This document shows, one piece after another, positions 58,901 to 64,000 of a DNA stretch of 64,000 nucleotides (position 1 is the first letter of the stretch; the number at the start of each line of letters is the position of its first letter). Below the pieces are notes generated by a model that was given only the letters and a program-made list of their open reading frames with translations, made no database searches and was not told where the DNA came from. The translations under genes were made by a program, and so were the position numbers. Origin of the DNA: Amyloporia xantha (Eukaryota > Basidiomycota > Agaricomycetes > Polyporales > Adustoporiaceae); contig JAYKKR010000052.1 in NCBI GenBank assembly GCA_036971615.1, positions 1 to 64,000 of the forward strand, in the 5' to 3' direction.

Positions 58901-59838
58901 TCGCCTTGTTTGTTGTGCGACAGCGGGTATACCCTTGAATGGAACGTTTTTGCGTCAGGAATCAGCTCTATAGCATGATCATAAGGTTTATGTTCTGGAA
59001 GCCGTTCTGAGGCTTCTTTGGAGAAAACCTTCAAGAACTCGTGAAACTTTTCTGGCACCATTTCCTCGACGCTTTTGACTTCTCGCTTCTTGTACTCCTC
59101 TTCAGCAAGGACTTGTGAGTAGGTATATCCTGCTGCAACATACAGTTGTGGAGCACCAGGGAGGTTGACACCACGCTCCCAAGCTTCAAGAAAGTCGTCT
59201 TCGTCCCATTCGACCGTTGGATCCAACTCTGGTTCCTCCTCAGGTGATACCTTACTACGTATCTTGCCCTTGGTTGACCATTTGGCTTTCCGCAAACGTT
59301 TCTGCGCCGTGGGCCTGTCCCCCGTATCACGCGTAGACGCTGCTTGTTCCGTCTGGCCAACCTTTCGAGCTTGACACGCCTCAGGGCACCTATCTAGTTT
59401 GAACGAGCCACTCTCCCAATCAATATCAGGGTTATGCTCGCGAAGCCAATCGAGCCCGATTATAACGTCTTCAGGCCCGATGTCTGTTACCGTAAATACC
59501 ATCTTCTCAATATGGTCTCCTATCTGCATTTGTAGCACGGCTACGTCCGTGATGCTTCCGTTCTTGTTGAGCGATCCATCGATGTTATATAGCGGAATGG
59601 GGCGCCCCAACTTCCGTGTTCGTACGTTGTTTTCTTGGATGAATCGCTTATGGATAAACTTCGTGGTGGCACTGCTGTCCACCATGGCCACTACTTCTTT
59701 CTGCCGTCTTTCGCCAATTAACTGTATCGGAATGTGGAAATGTTGAGAACCGTGATCTATTTCATAAACATTTGCAGCTTGTAGTACAGAAAATCGATTC
59801 GTAACGGGTCCAGCGCGCGGCAGCAAGCGTGGACCGAA
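55999..59838 (-). CDS. gypsy Pol (protease-RT-RNase H-integrase-chromodomain)
   Basis: The frame continues directly from Gag after one TAA. Domains in order: protease with VAMVDSSATTKFIHKRF (DSS where DSG is usual); RT with RPVQDYRRLNEITIKNCYPL, FTKFDIRWGYNNVRIK and VYLDDILIF; RNase H with LEVDASGYTTGGVLSQ; integrase zinc finger HHDAPAAGHPG...CDTCNRTK; integrase core with VITTDMIVGLP, then VISVRGPQFASKY (Val where the second catalytic Asp is expected) and DGQTERWNQE; and a chromodomain (YEVERIKDSRIFRRQ, LVKWKGYDESHTSWEP). The frame is otherwise open for 1275 codons. The chromodomain is expected to guide insertion to methylated histone H3 chromatin. Protease and integrase are probably inactive, which is inferred from the missing residues. 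Confidence 0.94.
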   Translation of the reverse strand, partial: FGPRLLPRAGPVTNRFSVLQAANVYEIDHGSQHFHIPIQLIGERRQKEVVAMVDSSATTKFIHKRFIQENNVRTRKLGRPIPLYNIDGSLNKNGSITDVAVLQMQIGDHIEKMVFTVTDIGPEDVIIGLDWLREHNPDIDWESGSFKLDRCPEACQARKVGQTEQAASTRDTGDRPTAQKRLRKAKWSTKGKIRSKVSPEEEPELDPTVEWDEDDFLEAWERGVNLPGAPQLYVAAGYTYSQVLAEEEYKKREVKSVEEMVPEKFHEFLKVFSKEASERLPEHKPYDHAIELIPDAKTFHSRVYPLSHNKQGELDKFLKEQLAKGYIRESKSPISSPFFFIKKKDGSLRPVQDYRRLNEITIKNCYPLPLISELVDKLKGASIFTKFDIRWGYNNVRIKLGDEWKAAFVTNRGLYEPSVMFFGLTNSPATFQAMMNDIFGDLIAEGKLTVYLDDILIFSTDKLEHEKVTREVLRRLQENDLFLKPEKCEWDVPKTDYLGMIVGNGEVAMDPAKIRGVMEWPTPRNVKDIQKFRGFANFYRRFIKDFAKITQPLDRLTGNVPWQWGEEEQSAFEELKRCFSTTPVLALYDQDRETRLEVDASGYTTGGVLSQKQEDGKWHPVAYRSRGMDSAQRNYEIYDKEMLAIIEALEDWRHYLEGCPNTFEILSDHKNLEYWRTAQHLTRRQARWALYLSRFDFTITHKSGKSNGKADALSRRPDLQVGDDDDNVDQIVLKPEQFRISSTQRGHAAVVADRSLLKRIRECSDKDREVADALEKIQNLGPPRLQRDFTEWNAEQGLLLFRGCVYVPKNAELRRDIVKIHHDAPAAGHPGRAKTLELVSRNYWWPGMSKFVNEYVSTCDTCNRTKTFPAKPQGPLKPNEIPERPWQVITTDMIVGLPKSDGFDSILVTADRFTKMVHFSACHETLTAEGAAELYIRDVFSHHGAPAKVISVRGPQFASKYLHAIYKGMNIEPAMSTAFHPQTDGQTERWNQEIEQYLRAYVSHRQDDWAKQLPFAEFALNNRVHSATGYSPFFLNQAYNPDLQIRLNPMSKVPAAEDRLKLLQEIRDDTHAALKLSAERMKTYYDRHVQEAPVFEPGDKVWLDARNLKLKQPSRKLSPKRLGPFTVTRKIGDLDYELKLPKSVPVHPVFHVSLLSKHTRSEIPGREPDEPPPIEVEGEDEYEVERIKDSRIFRRQLQDLVKWKGYDESHTSWEPARNVANAKELIEIFHRRHPSAPRRLNAAIFAGLQFRPLPEAMTKARCRSGWEMGKGSAHEVMRR

Positions 59839-61338
59839 TTAAAAACGCTCCTCTTTCATCGCGCGATACTGCCCCAGTTCCTCCCGCATGGACTTCACCT
59901 CATTGGCCAACGCAGACACAGACGCTAACATAGCCGAGAGATCTCCCGGTGTCTGCTGCACAACTTGTGCCTGTTCGGGCTGAGCGCTTGGCGTTGCTGC
60001 GCTTGCAGCAACCGTAGCTCGCACACCCTGGCGCGGAGTGTAAGGTTTGTCCTTGCAGGTAGGACAGTCCTTCCGACGATACCCCGGTTTCCCGCATCCG
60101 TAGCAGGAGCCGTTAAATTTTCCATCACCAACAGCCGCGATAGTAGATGAAGAAGCGGCGGTCTGCTGGCGACCTTGCGACGTACGAGCCCCACCACGAG
60201 CAAACATATTGAGATCCGGACGGCGCGCGCGGCTTATGTCGAGGATCTGTTCTACTGCGAGGACTCGCTTTTCTGCGCTAATCCAGTCGTCGAAGGGTTC
60301 GAGCTCGATTTTGCGGTAGATGCGCGAGGGGATGCCACTAAGGTACTTGTCACGGAGTTCTAGCTTTCCGTAGCCAGAACGGTCCGCCGGACCCTTGAAT
60401 TGAGCGGAGAACTGTGCGGCAGTCCTCGAGTCTCGCAAGTTACGAGCGCAGACTTTGGTTAGCTCGACTTGTGCAGCGGCTGCATCGTCGAGATGTCCGA
60501 AGCGAGCGGTGAAGGCGTCGGTGAAGGCCTTACGTGTGGCAAAAGGGGTTCGGCCAGCTACGTAGTCCGCCAGGAAAGGAGTGCCCCATTCGCGGGCTTT
60601 TCCGTCGAGAAGACTGATCGCGACCTGGATCTGTAGCTTGACGGAAGCTAGATCCGTATTGTAGTCGAGATACTCCGAGAGTTGGGCGAGGTACCGTTTA
60701 CATTCTACAACGCTCTCGCCATTGTAGCGTTGGGGAAGGAGAAGCTTCGCAATGCCTTTGTCTACGGCCATTATCGTCGCGGGGGAGGTCGTAGTTTGCT
60801 GCGAGGGCGGAGGCGGTGGTTGTTGCTGCGAAGCGGTCGTGTGACGCGGGGTAGGACGGGTGGTTTGACGGCCGCGCGGCGCCGACGACGGGGCGGAGGT
60901 GACGGGCTGAGATACGACAGGGACTGTCGGCTGCGTAGACTCGGACTGCGCGACTCCTCTTTGGGTTCCCGCAGGTGGATTTGCTCGCGAGACAGGGGGA
61001 GTAGGGAGATGGGAGACTCCTCCTTCTTGACTTTGGCTGCGGCTAACGCTGCTGCCAGGTCGAGGAATAGATGAGCCAGGGGTGGCAGGTCGAGAGGGAA
61101 CGGGGGTGGTGTGACGTGAGAGTGAAGCGTGCTCGCTCCTGGGTCCTGCGGGGTGTTGGACACGCCGGATAGGAACAAACCGATTATTCGGGGAAGGCTC
61201 AGTGATGGAGCGCGGGGTTCGATTTGGACACGGTTGTCGGGGGCAGTCGAACCAGTTATTTTCCTTGAAGTAACAGTCGGTTTGGTCCTGGGTGTCGAAG
61301 GCGTGAACGAGTCCGTGACAGTGGAGTTCTTCGGCCAC
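59839..61338 (-). CDS. gypsy Gag
   Basis: The 499-residue frame starts MAEELHCHGLVHAFDTQDQT. Residues 70-190 are Ser/Pro/Thr-rich. The capsid-like core follows (NGESVVECKRYLAQLSEYLD, ISLLDGKAREWGTPFLADYV, ARFGHLDDAAAAQVELTKV), then a zinc knuckle CYGCGKPGYRRKDC, in which the usual His is Tyr. It ends in a helix (LANEVKSMREELGQYRAM) and stops at TAA 59839-59841, with Pol in the same frame right after. Gag assembles the particle and its knuckle normally packages RNA; the Tyr suggests weakened zinc binding. Confidence 0.93.
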   Translation of the reverse strand: MAEELHCHGLVHAFDTQDQTDCYFKENNWFDCPRQPCPNRTPRSITEPSPNNRFVPIRRVQHPAGPRSEHASLSRHTTPVPSRPATPGSSIPRPGSSVSRSQSQEGGVSHLPTPPVSRANPPAGTQRGVAQSESTQPTVPVVSQPVTSAPSSAPRGRQTTRPTPRHTTASQQQPPPPPSQQTTTSPATIMAVDKGIAKLLLPQRYNGESVVECKRYLAQLSEYLDYNTDLASVKLQIQVAISLLDGKAREWGTPFLADYVAGRTPFATRKAFTDAFTARFGHLDDAAAAQVELTKVCARNLRDSRTAAQFSAQFKGPADRSGYGKLELRDKYLSGIPSRIYRKIELEPFDDWISAEKRVLAVEQILDISRARRPDLNMFARGGARTSQGRQQTAASSSTIAAVGDGKFNGSCYGCGKPGYRRKDCPTCKDKPYTPRQGVRATVAASAATPSAQPEQAQVVQQTPGDLSAMLASVSALANEVKSMREELGQYRAMKEERF

Positions 61339-61699
61339 GATGGAGGGAGGAAGGGGAGGTGCGCGTACGTAAAGAAGACCGTTTGACTACGTATCTACGG
61401 CGCCCAAGAGAACCCCGAGTGGTTCGCAATTCACGTGGGACCCAGTACAGCCTTTGATTATTTCGCTGCAGGAATCTAGACCACGCGTTGGTCAACCCAA
61501 CAAGAGACGCCCACTGAAGTGCAGTCTCTGAAAGCTCGTTCCACTACGAGGTGGCGATGTGTCTACATGCGGGGAATGGCGACACGAGCACCGAGTTCCC
61601 GACTTTGTATCGTAACGGTAATCGAAGTATAGTAAAGGTGCGCACCACCCAACCTATGGAAAGGGATAATGGAAAGTGTGAACGCCGGCGGCGATGGGG

Positions 61700-61710
61700 A
61701 GTTTCGACCT
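61700..61710 (-). promoter_or_regulatory. gypsy self-primer binding site
   Basis: On the minus strand AGGTCGAAACT lies two bases past the 5' LTR. It is the exact complement of AGTTTCGACCT inside that LTR (61900-61890). No TGG-starting tRNA-complementary site is present. An 11-nt match between the mRNA 5' end and the primer site is the known signature of self-priming in the Tf1/sushi group. Confidence 0.78.
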
Positions 61711-61712
61711 AA

Positions 61713-62281
61713 TGTCGCGACTTAGAGTCGAGCAACAGGGGAAGAACAAACCTAAACGGCCGAGGGCGTTCGACTAGGTCTTACCGAAGCGATGACGAGC
61801 TATGCTCAAGTCTAAGGCTAGGGACAACATAAATAAACGTAAGTAAAGGTAAGTAGGTACAGGCAAGCTTGGCTTACCTAGGGACAAGAGGTCGAAACTG
61901 AAGTCCCCAGGCAGAGGCGTACTACTTATATACTACAAGAGTTCAGGGCAGGCTATCTACATGGTCCGTGTGCAGGTGGTCTGTGCGCAGCCTGAGTCAG
62001 CAGGCTATGAGTCATAAGTGATGTCGTGAGCGGAGCCCGGCGGGGCCCGAGGTCGGCCGGCACCGTGTTTAAGTAAATGTCCGTAAAGGGAAGGCGGGAC
62101 GGAGTCCGTGGGAACGGGACATGTGACCTGTAATGGTCAACGCGTCTAAGTCCATGAACAAGGAGCTTGCTGTGTGTACAGTAGAATGGCCGTTCGAATA
62201 AGAGGGGAAAATAATGATGAGTAAAAGGAGAAAATCGTCCGTATATAGAAAGGAAGAAACACTTGATGTCAACTCGTGACA
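61713..62281 (-). repeat. gypsy 5' LTR with promoter
   Basis: On the minus strand TATATAA occurs at 61932-61926, about 32 nt before AGTTTCGACC at 61900, which would make 61900 the likely transcription start. This agrees with the self-primer pairing. Confidence 0.85.
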
Positions 62282-62286
62282 AGTAG

Positions 62287-62678
62287 AGCCAATACAAACA
62301 TGCCCAAATGCGGAAATATGGCTGTATGTGAGATTTGAAAAATGCGAGTTAGGGATTCCAAATGAAGGAGAAAGACATTCCCTTATTTTAGGTGACTTTT
62401 GCACCTTTTATGAGCCCAGAATGAGCCCAGCATGAGCCTCCAAAGAGCAGAAAAAGCGGTCACATGACCCCAAAGTGCGAAAATTCTAAGTGCGCATAGG
62501 GCGATCCAGTGGATTGCCCTATGCGCCGTAGACGCCCACGGAAATTGCCGGAAATGGAAAAAAGCGCACTTTGCTGTGGCTTCAATTCTTAATTAAAATG
62601 GCTGAAAATTGGTACAGACCTTGGACTATGGTGTATCCATCTCCCATTCAAAGATCTAAGGATTTGAGGCCATAATGA
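62287..62678 (+). repeat. copy of the dispersed outer-arm repeat
   Basis: From ccaaatgcggaaatatggct it follows the outer palindrome-arm sequence also seen at 30455-30830 and 54685-55070. It ends where the next element starts at 62679. Confidence 0.7.
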
Positions 62679-63618
62679 ACTTGGTGGGAGCGGGCCAATA
62701 AATGGCAGGACGATTCCTGAGGATTTTGAAGTGCTGTCTTCTATTATAGCCTGACAAGGTTTAGTAATGTAAGATTTTCATTACAATTGGATGACTTGCC
62801 TCTGATTATTCTTCAGATATTGACTCTACAAACTTATAGAGACAATCTGATGGCTGTGAAAACTAATCCCAATAAGTGTAGCAATCTACTATATTAACTT
62901 TGCAAGCACATGGCAACAGTCATAGAAACAGACTGCAAAGATATTACAAAAATTGAAACTGGATCTTGATACAGGTGTATGTCAGTGAATATTGACAATC
63001 TCAATACAAACATTACAACATTTCCTAATGAAGTAAGTGAGTTCTGTCTGATGGAGTGTAAAAGTGATTTTGACCCTAACCCATTAGAAACTCTTGTAGT
63101 ATCATTACAACATTTACTTACAAAGTGAACATTCTCTATCAAATGAGCCTACTATGTATTTTTCACATTTTGTAATGACATTACAAACTCACTCTAATGA
63201 GAGTATGAAGTCATCCTCATGATTACATCAGCTTGCTCTTGACCATACAAACCTGCTTTTGAGATCATACATATTCACTTTAACTGCAATGCAAACCTGC
63301 TCAGGCTATAACAATGCTATTTATCAACCAAATCTTACAACAGCCATATCTCAGTAAGTATTGAGAATTCCAATACAAACATTACAACTTTTCCTAATGA
63401 AGTAAGTAGGTTCTATCTGATGGAATATAAAAGTGATTTTCCACACTAACCACATACAAACCTTTCTAATGTCATTACAACATTTACTTATCAAGTCAAT
63501 CTTGCCTTTCAAATGGGACCATTATGTATTTCACCCATTTTGTAATGACATTACAAATTTGCTCTAATTAACATTTCAAAGCCATATCAGTCACCTTACT
63601 GGCCCGCTCCCACCAAGT
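62679..63618. mobile_element. 940-bp element with ACTTGGTGGGAGCGGGCC ends
   Basis: Both ends carry the same 17-18-bp inverted repeat. The first 900 bp match the inner part of the palindrome arms (33190-34100). The same terminus occurs at 32699, 33190 and 54018, always preceded by A. No clear target duplication is visible. It is non-coding, so it is a non-autonomous family member. Confidence 0.75.
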
Positions 63619-63749
63619 TTGAACGGTTGAGGCTGTAAGTCGCACTCCTTCACGATTTCCTCATTCATTCTGATTGCATACACTCCATTGATGTCTTCAT
63701 TTTCATTTTCTGATCATGGTATGATCTTACTTACATTCAATGTTTAGTT

Positions 63750-64000
63750 GGCCACCAGGCGGCCAGCTGCCCTAAGACTGGCACACCTACATGGTAAGTG
63801 CTTCGCCTACACCTACCACCCCATGTTTACATTCCCCTACACCTACCACCCCATGTTTACATCCCAATATCTCATGTAGCTATAATCGTGGCCACCAGGC
63901 GGCCAGCTGCCCTAAGACGGGCACACCTACATGGTAAGTGCTTCGCCTACACCTACCACCCCATGTTTACATTCCCCTACACCTACCACCCCATGTTTAC
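63750..64000 (+). repeat. 140-bp tandem repeat at the right edge
   Basis: GGCCACCAGGCGGCCAGCTG starts at 63750 and again at 63890. Each unit contains CTACATGGTAAGTGC and two copies of cctacacctaccaccccatg. The array continues past the window edge. The ATG followed by a consensus splice donor in each unit suggests a duplicated gene start, which is only a possibility. Confidence 0.75.

Larger units (their letters stand above)
55419..62281 (-). mobile_element. gypsy-type chromodomain LTR retrotransposon
   Basis: The element is flanked by AGTAG (55414-55418 and 62282-62286). Both LTRs are 569 bp (55419-55987 and 61713-62281), start TGTCGCG, end CGTGACA and show one C/T difference in the parts compared. 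Gag and Pol are read from the minus strand, so 61713-62281 is the 5' LTR. The polypurine tract AGGAGGGGGGTAC (minus strand, about 55990-56002) abuts the 3' LTR. A C-terminal chromodomain places it among chromoviruses. Confidence 0.96.

Overview
This window is fungal nuclear DNA, almost certainly from a mushroom-forming basidiomycete (Agaricomycetes, perhaps a polypore). The coding genes are cut by many introns of about 50-60 nt with GT...AG ends. Their products are typical of such fungi: a copper-fist regulator, an F-box recyclin, and a tiny protein ending in four cysteines. The tRNA-Pro gene carries a short intron, and the mobile elements are copia, chromodomain-gypsy and hAT types. The species cannot be fixed from the sequence.

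Positions 1-26.7 kb are gene-dense. In order they hold: an alpha/beta hydrolase running off the left edge (-), the U3 snoRNP protein Rrp9 (-), a copper-fist transcription factor (+) with three reading-frame breaks, alanine aminotransferase (-) with one unusually long intron, an OPI10/Hikeshi Hsp70 import factor (+), mitochondrial enoyl-CoA hydratase (+), tRNA-dihydrouridine synthase 3 (-), a second copy of the alpha/beta hydrolase (+), a hotdog thioesterase (-), an ECM11-like protein (+), an unrecognised protein (-), recyclin-1 with a CaaX end (-), a small CCCC-tailed protein (-) and tRNA-Pro(UGG) (+). These are unlinked housekeeping functions; I see no biosynthetic cluster.

Positions 26.7-64 kb, starting 33 bp past the tRNA, are almost wholly mobile DNA. 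A 727-bp foldback element comes first. A hAT-type transposase gene follows in pieces (28.96-36.44 kb, minus strand), split by two inverted arms of about 2.8 kb that form a 6.1-kb palindrome. Just upstream of its third piece lies a copia element (36448-43233), whose 5' LTR holds a 1010-bp TA-flanked element with a tRNA-like sequence inside. Two large palindromic elements (45883-48186 and 50910-53879) share related termini and both have exact 7-bp target duplications. A chromodomain gypsy element (55419-62281) has 569-bp LTRs with one difference seen and an 11-nt self-priming signature. Further repeats run to the right edge.

The most unusual signals are the 7-bp-duplication foldback family, the self-primed gypsy that has lost several catalytic residues although its LTRs are nearly identical, the single in-frame stops between the two halves of both retrotransposons, and the three frame breaks in the copper-fist gene.
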